In this document: piece by piece, positions 50,507-59,421 of the stretch
Layout of the letters: each line of letters starts with the position of its first letter
Position numbering within the stretch: the stretch's first letter is position 1
The notes under the pieces: model-generated
Seen by the model: only the letters and a program-made list of their open reading frames with translations
The model's database searches: none
What the model was told of the DNA's origin: nothing
Source of the DNA: Halopelagius fulvigenes
GTDB taxonomy: Archaea; Halobacteriota; Halobacteria; Halobacteriales; Haloferacaceae
Reading direction: 5' to 3'
NCBI RefSeq assembly: GCF_042662625.1
Contig: NZ_JBHSXH010000015.1
Location: 930,001 to 994,000 of the forward strand
DNA length: 64,000 bases
Program-made: the position numbers and the translations under genes

Positions 50507-51553
50507 TTAGATTACGCCCGTGAACGTCGCAGCCTCTATCGCCGCCTCCTCACTGACGCCGTCGCCGAGGATGGTGTACCGGTCGCGGATAGTGTGGGCG
50601 GTGGTCAGCGCCTCGATGACCGTCTCGTCGGAGATACCGAGTTCCGAGGCGGTGGTGGGAGCGTCCATCGTATCGAGAGCGTCGCGGATGTCGCGCCACT
50701 CGCCCTGTTCGCCGCTGTGGAGGTACTCGGTCACGATGGACCCGACGCCGACTTGGTGGCCGTGGAGGGCGCGGCCGGGGACCAAGCGGTCGAGTTGGTG
50801 CGAGAAGAGGTGCTCCGCGCCGGAAGCGGGCCGCGAGGACCCCGAGATGGACATGGCGACACCCGAGGAGACGAGCGCTTTCACGACGACCCACGCGGAC
50901 TCTTCGAGGCCCTTCTTGATGGAGTCCGAGTTGCCGACGAGCATCTCGGCGGTCATCTGCGAGAGCGCGCCCGAGTACTCCGAGTACTCGACGTTCTTCA
51001 GGCGGTGGGCGAGTTGCCAGTCTTTCACCGCGGTGTAGTTCGAGATGATGTCCGCGCATCCGGCGGTGGTGAGTTCCCACGGCGCGTCCGCGAGAATCTC
51101 CGTGTCGGCGACGACGGCCAACGGTGGGTCGGCGGCGACGGAGTGGCGGGTGTCGCCCTCCGGGATGGAGGACCGCCCGGAGACGATGCCGTCGTGACTC
51201 GCCGCCGTCGGCACGGAGATAAACCCGCAGTCGAGGCTGTCGGAGGCCATCTTCGCGGTGTCGATGGCCTTGCCGCCGCCGAGGGCGACGAGATAGCCCG
51301 CGTCCATCTCCCTTCCCGCCTCAATGACGCGTTCGACGGAGTCGAAGCTGGCCTCCGAGATGGTGATCGTCGTGGGGTCGTCGAACTGGGCGCGAACCCG
51401 GTCGCCCGCGATGTCGTTCGGCGTCGGACTCGTCACCAGTAGCGGCCGCCCCGAGAGGTAGAGTTCCCCCACCGCCGCAGAGAGTTCGTCCAACACCCCG
51501 TGGCCCACGAGGACGTTCCGCGGGAGCTGAATCCACGTCGATTTGTCGAACAT
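50507..51553 (-). CDS. egsA: sn-Glycerol-1-phosphate dehydrogenase
   Basis: 348 residues from ATG 51553 (MFDKSTWIQLPRNVLVGHGV). NAD(P)-binding region YLVALGGGKAIDTAKM, metal-binding segment HDGIVSGRSSI and the histidines in SGAEHLFSHQLDRLV and ALHGHQVGVG. It reduces DHAP to sn-glycerol-1-phosphate, which sets the archaeal lipid backbone stereochemistry. A 9-codon upstream extension is possible but basic and less likely. Confidence 0.95.
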   Translation of the reverse strand: MFDKSTWIQLPRNVLVGHGVLDELSAAVGELYLSGRPLLVTSPTPNDIAGDRVRAQFDDPTTITISEASFDSVERVIEAGREMDAGYLVALGGGKAIDTAKMASDSLDCGFISVPTAASHDGIVSGRSSIPEGDTRHSVAADPPLAVVADTEILADAPWELTTAGCADIISNYTAVKDWQLAHRLKNVEYSEYSGALSQMTAEMLVGNSDSIKKGLEESAWVVVKALVSSGVAMSISGSSRPASGAEHLFSHQLDRLVPGRALHGHQVGVGSIVTEYLHSGEQGEWRDIRDALDTMDAPTTASELGISDETVIEALTTAHTIRDRYTILGDGVSEEAAIEAATFTGVI

Positions 51554-51635
51554 ACGTGCCTCTCTTCGGCGACGGTTCATACCTTTTCTCGTCCGGAACG
51601 GCCGACGACGGTGACGACGGCCGGGGGACGGCCGC

Positions 51636-52373
51636 TCAGAGCAGACCGCCCGCCGCCTGCGAGAGAAAGAGGACGCCGAACCCCGTGAGGACGACGGCGC
51701 TGACGCCCGCGACGACGGGCGCGAAGGCGTCCACGCGCCGTTCCGCGCCGACGAGCGCCGCCGGGAAGCCCATCACCCAGAGGACGATACCGCCGAAGAA
51801 GCCGACGACGAGCGCCGGCGACCCCGTCTCGACGACGAGCGTCCCGGCGAGTTCGCCGCCGACGTACGGCGTCTCCGCGAGAACGTCCAGCGTGCCGGGC
51901 TTCAGCAGTCCGACGCCGATGGTGAGCCAGAACAGAATCTGGTAGGGGTTCGTCAGGGCGAGGAGGAACGCCTTGCCGAACCCGGTGGTCGCCCGCGACT
52001 CCACGGCACCCTCCGTCGCGGCGTTCCCGTCGTCCGTGGCGTCCGCGCCGCCGTCGCCGCGAGCGTCCGCTCCGAACGAACTGCGAACGTCTCTGGCCGC
52101 GCCGTACGCGAAGTAGAGCATGAGGACGCCGCCGACGCCGACCATCGCCGCGCGAACCGTCGGGAACCGTTCGACGAACGCGACGACGCCGAGGGCCGCG
52201 AGGACGAAGAAGATGGCGTCCGCCGTCATCGCGCCGAGTCCGGCCTTGAACCCCGCGAACCACCCGCGGAGAACGCTCTCCTCGGCGATAATCGCGTTCA
52301 TCGGACCGGGCGGCGCGGCCAACGCCAGCCCGAAGACGACGCCGGCGAGGAGAGAGGGAGCGAGATTCGTCAC
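51636..52373 (-). CDS. LysE-family exporter
   Basis: 245 residues, six predicted helices. The hallmark PPGPMNAIIAEES is in the first helix region and TNPYQILFWLTIG after the central loop. The loop between helices 3 and 4 (about residues 98-130) is Asp/Gly/Ala-rich, as is common in haloarchaea. Likely exports amino acids or related metabolites; the substrate cannot be read. Confidence 0.87.
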   Translation of the reverse strand: MTNLAPSLLAGVVFGLALAAPPGPMNAIIAEESVLRGWFAGFKAGLGAMTADAIFFVLAALGVVAFVERFPTVRAAMVGVGGVLMLYFAYGAARDVRSSFGADARGDGGADATDDGNAATEGAVESRATTGFGKAFLLALTNPYQILFWLTIGVGLLKPGTLDVLAETPYVGGELAGTLVVETGSPALVVGFFGGIVLWVMGFPAALVGAERRVDAFAPVVAGVSAVVLTGFGVLFLSQAAGGLL

Positions 52374-52580
52374 GTCACGCGACTACGCGAGACCGTACAA
52401 AAAGCACACGGAGACAGAACGGGAGACCGCGGTACGACGGCGGGGCGAACCGGACGGGTCCGGCCCCGACCGGACGGAACCGGTCCCGAGTGGACAGAAC
52501 CGAACACGAGGGGAGCGAACCCGACACGACCGGGACGAACTGGAGCGAACCGAACGCCGCCGGGGGTCGCAGGTCACGGG
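52374..52580. repeat. Degenerate GAACCG-type short repeats between two minus-strand genes
   Basis: About 120 bases (roughly 52440-52560) contain at least six near-copies of a 10-base phrase such as ggcgaacc, ggacggaacc, ggacagaacc and ggagcgaacc at irregular spacing. Open frames occur on both strands but give basic, low-complexity peptides, so I do not call a gene. Confidence 0.4.
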
Positions 52581-53285
52581 TCACAGGAGGCCGGTCACCG
52601 CGGAGGCGATGCCGCCGACGGCCGTCTCCCAGACGGAGAAGCCCGTCACCATCGAGACGACGGTGTCGAGGCCGAAGAACAGGAACAGCGCCGCGCTGAA
52701 CAGGTGGGCCTTCCGCATATCGACCCGGTGGGCGAACGTGTGGAAGAAGTAGGCGTTCGCCAGACTCACCGGGAGGATGGCGAGCATCTCGCCCACCCAG
52801 ATGGCCGACGTCGCGCCGTACTGGACGGCCAACCCGACGGTGACGAGTTGGGTCTTGTCGCCGAACTCGCCAGCGGCCATCATCGAGAAGATGGGGACGA
52901 ACCCGCCGAACCGGCCGGAGACGCGGTCTATCGGGGCCGGGAGGTCCCAGTCCGCGGTGAGGCCCCCCGTCCCGCCGTCCGTCTCGGCGCCCGCTCTAGT
53001 CGTCCCCGGTTCGGGCGCGGACCGAAACAGCAGGACGGCGAAGGTGACGAACAGTACCGCGGTGACGGCGTCGAGGACGAACGGCGAGAACGCGTCCTGT
53101 AACGCCTGCCCGAACCACACTTCGAGGGCGGTCCACCCGGCGAACGCCGACCCCGCGGCGGCGACGACGACGAGGGGATTGTACCGCGTCGAGAGGCCGG
53201 CGATGATGAACTGCACCTTCTCGCCGGGCAACACCAGCAACTGCGCGACGAACGCGACGGTGAGCACTTCGAGGTAGCTCGTCAC
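52581..53285 (-). CDS. TMEM165/GDT1 (UPF0016) cation transporter
   Basis: 234 residues with two homologous three-helix halves. The second half has the canonical E-x-G-D-K-T motif (GEFGDKTQL). The first is degenerate, reading LPGEKVQF, with Glu in place of Asp and the leading Glu lost. Family members export Mn2+ or exchange Ca2+/Mn2+ for H+. It starts with GTG at 53285 inside the stop of the MntR-like gene (GTGA), so regulator and transporter are translationally coupled. Confidence 0.87.
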   Translation of the reverse strand: MTSYLEVLTVAFVAQLLVLPGEKVQFIIAGLSTRYNPLVVVAAAGSAFAGWTALEVWFGQALQDAFSPFVLDAVTAVLFVTFAVLLFRSAPEPGTTRAGAETDGGTGGLTADWDLPAPIDRVSGRFGGFVPIFSMMAAGEFGDKTQLVTVGLAVQYGATSAIWVGEMLAILPVSLANAYFFHTFAHRVDMRKAHLFSAALFLFFGLDTVVSMVTGFSVWETAVGGIASAVTGLL

Positions 53286-53995
53286 GCCGTGGGTACCTCC
53301 TCGCTTCCGCCGTCGAAGTTACCCGTCGCGCGGACGCGAATCGACGCCGCGACGGCGTCCGGAAGGCTCTGCTCGTCGCCCTCGATTCGGTCGCCGTCGG
53401 CGACGCGGACGGTCACCATGCCGAACGGGGCGACGTCCGTCACCTCCACGCTCGTTCCGGGGGTGATGCCGGCGTCCGCGAGGTACTCCAGTTCCTCCTC
53501 GTTGCGGTCGCTGACGCGCGCGACGACGACCGTATCGCCGACGGAGTGATCCGAGAGTCGCGTCGTCTCCTCGTGGTCGAGGGGGGTCAGATCGGGCGAG
53601 GGAATCGGGTCGCCGTGCGGGTCTACGGTGGGGTTCCCGAGGACGTCCGCGACGCGCCGTTCGAACTCCTCGGAGATGTGGTGTTCGAGGGCGTCCGCCT
53701 CGTCGTGGACCTCGCTCCAGGAGTAATCGAGGTGTTCCGCGAGGTACGCCTCCAGCAGGCGGTGGTGACGGAGGACTTCCAGCGCCACCGTCTCGCCCTC
53801 CTCGGTCAGTTCCGCGCCCTTGTACTTCTCGCGGTGGACGAGGCCGCGGTCGGAGAGCTTCCCGAGCATGCTCGTGACCGTCGGCGGCGTCTTCCCGAGG
53901 TACTCGGCGATGGCGGAGGTGGAGACGGGCGGCCCGCTCTCGGCCTGAATCTGGTAGATGGCCTTCAGGTAGTCCTCCATCACGTCGCTCAACAT
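53282..53995 (-). CDS. MntR-like DtxR-family metalloregulator
   Basis: 237 residues: winged helix (VMEDYLKAIYQIQ, TPPTVTSMLGKLSDRGLV), dimerisation domain and a C-terminal FeoA/SH3-like domain (about 150-225). Ligand positions by eye look MntR-like rather than DtxR-like: Asp in MEDYL where DtxR has Met, His in RHHRLLE, and DALEHH with Asp for the DtxR Cys. The ATG at 53995 follows a palindrome and TATA, suggesting autoregulation. It is the first gene of a two-gene unit with the GDT1 transporter. Confidence 0.9.
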   Translation of the reverse strand: MLSDVMEDYLKAIYQIQAESGPPVSTSAIAEYLGKTPPTVTSMLGKLSDRGLVHREKYKGAELTEEGETVALEVLRHHRLLEAYLAEHLDYSWSEVHDEADALEHHISEEFERRVADVLGNPTVDPHGDPIPSPDLTPLDHEETTRLSDHSVGDTVVVARVSDRNEEELEYLADAGITPGTSVEVTDVAPFGMVTVRVADGDRIEGDEQSLPDAVAASIRVRATGNFDGGSEEVPTA

Positions 53996-54003
53996 ACCCC
54001 GAA

Positions 54004-54017
54004 TTAGACGAGTCTAA
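54004..54017. promoter_or_regulatory. Palindromic operator in front of the MntR-like gene
   Basis: TTAGACGAGTCTAA is a perfect 6-2-6 palindrome lying 9-22 bases upstream of the ATG at 53995, with the AT-rich ATATTTACTTT (about 54017-54027) just beyond it. The half-site TTAGAC differs from the iron-box half-site TTAGGC at one position, which suggests the same fold of regulator with a different specificity. Confidence 0.7.
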
Positions 54018-54083
54018 AGTAAATATCCTCGGGCCTCGAAACCGTGCGGGTCCGGCGACTGTCGCCGCCGCGGATTGGTCGCG

Positions 54084-55259
54084 TTAGATGCCCTTCCCCA
54101 TCAGGTGACTGCGGAGGATGTCGGCCGTCTTCGTCCCGGATTCGGTGTTTACGACCACCACGTCGTCGTCCGCGCCGACGACGCCGTCCTCGGCGAGTCG
54201 CCACGCGGCGGCGACGGCGGCACCGCCGGCCGCGCCGACTTCGAGTCCGGCGTTCTGCGCGGCGGCGACTGCGCTCTCCAGTATCTCGTCGTCGTCAACC
54301 GCGAGAGCGTCGCCGCCCGTCTCCGCGAGGGCGGCGAGTGCGGCGGCCCCGCCGTTCGGGTCCGGAATCTCGAGTTCGCCGACGATGGTGTCCGGACCGG
54401 ACCACGGTTCCACGTCGTCCGCGCCGCGTTCGTGCGCGGTGACGACGGGCGCGCATCCCGACGGTTGCGCGGCGTACACCGGCGGCACGTCGTCCGTGAC
54501 GCCCGCGTCGCGGAGTTCGCGGAAGCCCTTCGCGACGCCCGCGACGACTTCGCCCGTCCCCGCGGGGACGACGACGGCGTCCGGCACCGTCCACTCGAGG
54601 GATTCGGCCACCTCGAACGCCACCGTCTTGATGCCGTCGTGGCGGTACGGGTTGTCGAACTCCTGCAGGGTGTGCCACTCGGACTGCAGTTGCTCGTGGA
54701 GGGCCTCCTCGGCGTCGGGGTAGCGGCCGCCGACGACGCGCATCTCGCCGCCGTGGACGTTCACCATCGCCTTGTTCGGGAACGGCGCGCGCGAGGGGAC
54801 GAACGAGTACGACCGCAGGTCCGCCATCCCCGCGTACGACGCCGCCGACTGGCCCGCGTTGCCGGGCGTGGCGAGGGCGACGAGTTCCGCGTCCGCCTCG
54901 CGCGCGGCGGTGACCGCGGGCGAGAGACCCCGGTCCAACACGGTGCCGGTCGGGTTCCGCCCCTCGTCTTTGATTCGGAGCGTTCCGACGCCGAGTTCCG
55001 CCGCGAGCGTCGGCGTCTCCACCGACGGCGTCCCCCCCTCGTCGGCGGTCAACGGGTCCGAGAACGGGAGGAGGTCGGCGTACCGCCACATCGTGCCGGT
55101 CGGCGCGTCGTCCAACCCGCCGTCCCCCCACGCGACGGCGTCGAGGTCGTACGCCGGGTCGAGATGCGCGCCCGCGTCGCTCCCGCCGGTCGTCGTCGCC
55201 TCGTACTCCTCGCCGCTCTCGGCGCAGCGCAAGCCGAGAAACGCCTCGCTGGTGTCCAT
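54084..55259 (-). CDS. Threonine-synthase-like protein lacking the PLP lysine
   Basis: 391 residues of the fold-type II PLP family. In active enzymes the cofactor lysine lies in NPTGSFKDR; here the segment reads NPTGTVLDRGLSP (near residue 105), so Lys is replaced by Leu. The codons are unambiguous (GTG TTG GAC). Other features remain: LATPGNAGQSAASYAG, VVPAGTGEVVAG and the C-terminal NTESGTKT. It also keeps the N-terminal LRCAESGEEY start typical of archaeal ThrC. Probably not a PLP enzyme in the usual sense. Confidence 0.8.
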   Translation of the reverse strand: MDTSEAFLGLRCAESGEEYEATTTGGSDAGAHLDPAYDLDAVAWGDGGLDDAPTGTMWRYADLLPFSDPLTADEGGTPSVETPTLAAELGVGTLRIKDEGRNPTGTVLDRGLSPAVTAAREADAELVALATPGNAGQSAASYAGMADLRSYSFVPSRAPFPNKAMVNVHGGEMRVVGGRYPDAEEALHEQLQSEWHTLQEFDNPYRHDGIKTVAFEVAESLEWTVPDAVVVPAGTGEVVAGVAKGFRELRDAGVTDDVPPVYAAQPSGCAPVVTAHERGADDVEPWSGPDTIVGELEIPDPNGGAAALAALAETGGDALAVDDDEILESAVAAAQNAGLEVGAAGGAAVAAAWRLAEDGVVGADDDVVVVNTESGTKTADILRSHLMGKGI

Positions 55260-55390
55260 ACCGGGCGTTGCGGCGCGACCGACAAATCCCTAGCCATTCG
55301 GCTTTTTCGACGCTTCGCCGCGCGCGGCCGACCTGCACCGACTGACTGTCGCGCACAGTACATTAGTGCGGTGCGCGAGAAGGCCGGGGC

Positions 55391-56668
55391 ATGGACGAAA
55401 CCGTGGTCGTCGTCGGCGCGGGCCTCGCGGGTCTCGTCGCGGCGCGTCACCTCGCCGACGAGGGTGCCGACGTGACACTGTACGAACGGCACCACGAAGT
55501 CGGCGGACGAGTTCGGACGCAGAAACGAGACGGGTTCACCCTCGACCGGGGCTTTCAGGTGCTCTTCACCGGCTATCCGGCGGTACAGCGAGAACTCGAC
55601 GTGGACGAACTGGACGTTCGGGAGTTCTCCCCGGGGGCCGTCATCGCCCGCCCCGGCGAGCGTTCGACGCTGTCGGACCCACTGCGCGACCCGAAGTCCG
55701 TCATCTCGACCCTGCGGAACGACGAGGTGACCCTCACGGACAAGGTTCGGACGATGGCGCTTCGCCAGCACGTCCGCGGCATCTCGGAGCGCCACCTGTT
55801 CGAGGGACCGGACACGAGCATCCGAGAGTACCTCCGCGAGTGGGGGTTCTCCGAGAAGTACATCGAGAACTTCGTCGCGCCGTTCTACGGCGGTATCACC
55901 CTCGACCGGTCGCTCACCACCTCCAAGCGCGTCTTCGAGGCGACGTTCAAAGCGCTCTCGAACGGCCGCATCGTCGTCCCCGCCGAGGGGATGCAGGAGA
56001 TTCCGAAGCAACTCGCGGAGAAGGCCCGACAGGCGGGCGCGGAGATTCGCCTCGAAACGGGCGTCGAGTCCGTCGAGAACTACGACGACGGCGTGACCGT
56101 GCGGACGACGGCGGAGACGGTGGAAGCCGACGCCGCAGTCGTCGCCGCCGACCCGAAGGAGTCGCTCCGACTCACGGGCGTCGACGAGATACCGACGATC
56201 GCGCGGACGTCCACGACGCAGTACTACCGCCTTCCGGCGGGGACGGACTTCGGAACCGGGCGCAGACTCCTGTTGAACGCCGGCAGCGACGCGCCGAACA
56301 CCGTCGCGCCGATGACGAAAGTCGCGCCGGAGTACGCGCCCGGCGACTACGAACTCCTCGCGGCGACGTTCCTCGGAAAGGAGGCGGCAGAACAGAGCGC
56401 GATGCAGTTGGCCGCCAAGACGAGGCGGAAACTCAACTCGTGGTACCCCGACGGGTCGATAGACGACATCCAGTCCATCCACACAGACCGCATCGAGTTC
56501 GCGCAGTTCGACCAACCGCCGGGAATCCACGACCGACTGCCGAAGTACCGCGACCCGGGCGGGTGGACGTACCTCGCGGGCGATTTCACCGAGTGGTCGT
56601 CGATACAGGGCGCGATGCGAAGCGGTCGCAAGGCCGCCGAGGCGGTGGCGTACGACCTGCGACTCTGA
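55391..56668 (+). CDS. FAD-dependent amine-oxidase-type oxidoreductase
   Basis: 425 residues. N-terminal FAD motif VVVGAGLAGLVAARHL and the R-rich GGRVRTQKRDGFTLDRGFQ that contacts the flavin; the C-terminus WTYLAGDFTEWSSIQGAMRSGRKAAEA completes the FAD site. It resembles phytoene desaturase, protoporphyrinogen oxidase and squalene-associated (HpnE-like) oxidases. Without a pathway neighbour, the substrate is open. Confidence 0.88.
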   Translation: MDETVVVVGAGLAGLVAARHLADEGADVTLYERHHEVGGRVRTQKRDGFTLDRGFQVLFTGYPAVQRELDVDELDVREFSPGAVIARPGERSTLSDPLRDPKSVISTLRNDEVTLTDKVRTMALRQHVRGISERHLFEGPDTSIREYLREWGFSEKYIENFVAPFYGGITLDRSLTTSKRVFEATFKALSNGRIVVPAEGMQEIPKQLAEKARQAGAEIRLETGVESVENYDDGVTVRTTAETVEADAAVVAADPKESLRLTGVDEIPTIARTSTTQYYRLPAGTDFGTGRRLLLNAGSDAPNTVAPMTKVAPEYAPGDYELLAATFLGKEAAEQSAMQLAAKTRRKLNSWYPDGSIDDIQSIHTDRIEFAQFDQPPGIHDRLPKYRDPGGWTYLAGDFTEWSSIQGAMRSGRKAAEAVAYDLRL

Positions 56669-56669
56669 C

Positions 56670-57374
56670 TCAGAGCATCCGCCGGAACTCGCCCAACGGC
56701 GGGAACGTCAGCGCCTCGTCCGCGCTCTCGTCGTACAGTATCGGGCGGAACGCGTCGATGTCGGTCACGAGGGGCGACTGCACGTCCCGGGTCCGGAGTC
56801 GGTTCACCACCACGCCCGCCGCGAGGCGATTGAACGCCGGGAGCATCAGCACGTCCGCGCCGCGGAACGCCTCCTCGCCGTAGAGGAAGCAGGGCCGACG
56901 CGTCCCCTCGATGGTTATCGCGGGGTGGTCGTGACCGACGACGTACAGCGACGCCTCCCGTTCCGGGAGGGCGTGCCCGTGGCAGACGACGACGGACGCG
57001 TCCGTCTCCCCGCCGAGGACGTACTCGTCGTGGACGGTGCCGTCGAAGACGGAGTCGAGGACGGTGTCGTGGTTCCCCCGGACGAAGACGGGGCGCGCGC
57101 CGGCCTCGCGGCACGCCTCGGTCAGGTCGGCGACGCCCTCGCGCGCCCGCGACGTCGCGGACCCGAACTCGTGGAGGACGTCGCCCGCGAAGACGACCGT
57201 CTCGGGCGAACGGGCGTCGAGGTGGTCGGCGAGGCGTTCCCGCAGGTCGCGACGCTCCCCGAGGGGGAACTCGACCGACGACGCTTCGTCCCGGCCCACG
57301 TGCACGTCCGCGAGGACGAGGGCGTCCGCGCCGGGGAGGTACGCCGCCCTGTCGCGGTAGACGACCTCGAACAC
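56670..57374 (-). CDS. Metallophosphoesterase
   Basis: 234 residues from GTG 57374 (VFEVVYRDRAAYL); a TTG start at 57401 would add nine residues. Metal motifs: LADVHVGRDEAS, AGDVLHEFG, RGNHDTVL, CHGHAL and VGHDHPAI. The archaeal YfcE/ICC-like group includes nucleases and phosphodiesterases of unknown substrate. The stop lies one base from the stop of the convergent FAD oxidoreductase. Confidence 0.87.
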   Translation of the reverse strand: MFEVVYRDRAAYLPGADALVLADVHVGRDEASSVEFPLGERRDLRERLADHLDARSPETVVFAGDVLHEFGSATSRAREGVADLTEACREAGARPVFVRGNHDTVLDSVFDGTVHDEYVLGGETDASVVVCHGHALPEREASLYVVGHDHPAITIEGTRRPCFLYGEEAFRGADVLMLPAFNRLAAGVVVNRLRTRDVQSPLVTDIDAFRPILYDESADEALTFPPLGEFRRML

Positions 57375-57493
57375 GGTGCGAGGCAGGGCCCCGACGCTCA
57401 AAGCCGTACCGTTCGGCGGCGGAACCGCGGCGAACGGGTCGGCGACCCGCGGGGGCGACGGGATTTTTCACCGCTCGGTTCGTGCGACGGAGC

Positions 57494-58297
57494 ATGACCG
57501 GGGCCCTCGAAGACAAGCGGACGGCCACCCGACTCCGCATCCTCGTCGAGATAGCCGACAGACAACCGGCGGTGAGTCAGGGCGAGATAGCGGACGCGGT
57601 GGGCGTGACGAGTCAGGCCGTCAGCGAGTACATCCGGGAGTTGGTCGAGGACGACTACGTCGAGAAGGAGGGACGGTCCCGGTACCGGGTCACGAAGGAG
57701 GGCGTCGACTGGCTGTTTCAGAAGGTCAAGGACCTCCGGCGGTTCGCCGACCACGTGACCGACGACGTGTTAGAGAGCGTCCAAGAGGACGCCGCCGTCG
57801 CCGCCGAGGACGTCTCCGCCGGCAAGACGGTGACGCTGTCGGTTCGAGACGGCCTCCTCCACGCCGCCCCCGGGTCGTCCGGCCCGGCGACGGGCGTGGC
57901 GACGACGGACGCCGAGGCGGGCGACGACGTGAGCGTCACGGGGTTCGAGGGCGTCATCGAGATCGGTCCCGGGCGGGTGACGGTCGTCCAGGTACCGCCC
58001 GCGCGGTCCGGCGGGAGTTCCGCGGTGGAACCGTCGGCGCTGGAAACCGCCTGCGACGGCGCGGACGTGGTCGTCGCCGCGGGCGTCGAAGCGGTCGTCG
58101 CCCTCCGGAAGGCCGGCGTCGAGTCGGAGACGGCGTTCGCGGCGGGCGAGGTGGCGTCCGCCGCCGCGGAACGGGGGTTGGACGCGACGGTGGTCGCGAC
58201 CGCGGACCTCGTCGGCAGGGTGACGGACGCCCTCCGCGACGGCGACGCCCTCTACGAGGTCACCGAGGCGGCGCGGGTGGAAGAGGACGGACGATAA
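57494..58297 (+). CDS. Winged-helix regulator, DUF7839-like
   Basis: 267 residues from ATG 57494. The N-terminal winged helix has LVEIADRQPAVSQGEIADAVGVTSQAVSEYIRELVEDDYV (about residues 17-56, for position). Residues 85-267 form an alpha/beta domain with alternating Val-rich strands and Ala-rich helices (VTVVQVPPA, VVVAAGVEAVVALRKAG), possibly a ligand-binding domain. The family is haloarchaeal and uncharacterised. Confidence 0.8.
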   Translation: MTGALEDKRTATRLRILVEIADRQPAVSQGEIADAVGVTSQAVSEYIRELVEDDYVEKEGRSRYRVTKEGVDWLFQKVKDLRRFADHVTDDVLESVQEDAAVAAEDVSAGKTVTLSVRDGLLHAAPGSSGPATGVATTDAEAGDDVSVTGFEGVIEIGPGRVTVVQVPPARSGGSSAVEPSALETACDGADVVVAAGVEAVVALRKAGVESETAFAAGEVASAAAERGLDATVVATADLVGRVTDALRDGDALYEVTEAARVEEDGR

Positions 58298-58307
58298 AAC
58301 AGACTCT

Positions 58308-58916
58308 TCAGGCGGCCGCGCCCTCGGCGTGTTCCCTCGCCGTCGCGTACGCCTCCTGTAGCTCCTTGAACTCCGATTGGGACCCGCCGTGGTCGGGGTG
58401 GACGTCCTTCACCCGGTCGCGGTAGGCGCGTTTCACCTCGGCGGGGTCGGCCGTCGTCGGCACGCCGAGGTAGTCGAACGCGGCGGTCACCGGACTCTCG
58501 CGGGTCGGCGCCGCGGGTTCGAACTCCGGCACCTCGAACGGGAGGCGACGCCCGAGTCCGTGCGCGGGCATCTCGTGTTCGCAGAGGACAGTGTACGTCC
58601 CCGCCCGTTCGAGTCGGAAGTACGCCTGCGCGTCGAAGGTGATGGCCACGTCGCGTTGCGGGAGGTAGAACGCGACCGTCTCGCCGTGGAGGGCGTGGTC
58701 CTCGACAAACGGTTCGCCTATCGTCCGGAGGTAGTCGCGGATTTCGGTCCGACGACGGCCCGCCCCGTCGATGTTCGGACCGCGGGACACCGCCTCGTCG
58801 GGGAACAGTCGCCCCCCCACGAGGAACACCCCGGCGACGACGAGGGAGGCGACGATACCCCCGACGACGCCGAGGAGAAGCCACGGCGGCGTGAGCGACA
58901 CCAAGTCCGATTGCAC
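58308..58916 (-). CDS. Membrane-anchored J-domain protein
   Basis: 202 residues from GTG 58916 (VQSDLVSLTPPWLLL). TTTATCC at 58938-58945 fits a leaderless transcript. One transmembrane helix (about residues 8-33), a beta-rich central domain with FDAQAYFRLERAGTYTVLCEHEMPAHG, and a C-terminal J domain (about 150-200) with the HPD motif in VKDVHPDHGGSQ. It probably recruits DnaK/Hsp70 to the membrane. The gene ends 10 bases from the convergent regulator. Confidence 0.83.
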   Translation of the reverse strand: MQSDLVSLTPPWLLLGVVGGIVASLVVAGVFLVGGRLFPDEAVSRGPNIDGAGRRRTEIRDYLRTIGEPFVEDHALHGETVAFYLPQRDVAITFDAQAYFRLERAGTYTVLCEHEMPAHGLGRRLPFEVPEFEPAAPTRESPVTAAFDYLGVPTTADPAEVKRAYRDRVKDVHPDHGGSQSEFKELQEAYATAREHAEGAAA

Positions 58917-59068
58917 GACCCAACAGAGGTCATCGAGGATAAAGAAACTCTCGGGGCGAGCGGTGCCGTTCCTCGCCGTAGTCGGGTGTTCGGACGCCTC
59001 GTTCCGGGCCGGACGTTCCGTCCCCGCCACGCGACGGACGTTTACTGTCTCGGTTCCTACTGCACCCC

Positions 59069-59317
59069 GTGCGACCGATACGATTCGAGGAGGCCGACTC
59101 GGCGGAACGGACGCAGATAGGCGAAGGGTTGACCCGACCCGCCGTCGCCGCCGGCCGGTTGGAGACCGGTCGCGAGGAGGGGAAGTACTTCCTCCGCCAC
59201 GACGACGGGTGCGCCGTCTGCGGCGAGGAAGTAAGCGCCGGCAAACCGTTTTATCTCGACCCTGAAACCGGCGAGATACTCTGTGAAACCCACGGTTCGG
59301 CCAGACGAGAGGAGTGA
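59069..59317 (+). CDS. 82-residue zinc-knuckle protein
   Basis: Starts with GTG 59069; the TATA-like GTTTACTG at about 59039-59046 supports a leaderless transcript. A C-terminal zinc site is likely in CAVCGEEVSAGKPF...LCETHG (C-x2-C...C-x2-H). The N-terminal half is charged and helical. It overlaps in transcription space with nothing and faces away from the J-domain gene. Function unknown. Confidence 0.68.
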   Translation: MRPIRFEEADSAERTQIGEGLTRPAVAAGRLETGREEGKYFLRHDDGCAVCGEEVSAGKPFYLDPETGEILCETHGSARREE

Positions 59318-59421
59318 CCGTATTCACCGAACCTAACGTACTCGCGGCCGAGTAGTATTTTATTCATGCTTGCGTTGTCCGGAAAGTACTTATTACGAAT
59401 TGTGGTGATTAACAAACGCTA

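Noticed and set aside
52375..52584. Minus-strand frames in the GAACC-repeat region
   Set aside because: Two different frames are open at once and both give low-complexity basic peptides.
54075..55475. Long plus-strand frame opposite the threonine-synthase-like gene
   Set aside because: Arginine-rich shadow; the minus-strand protein has full family similarity.
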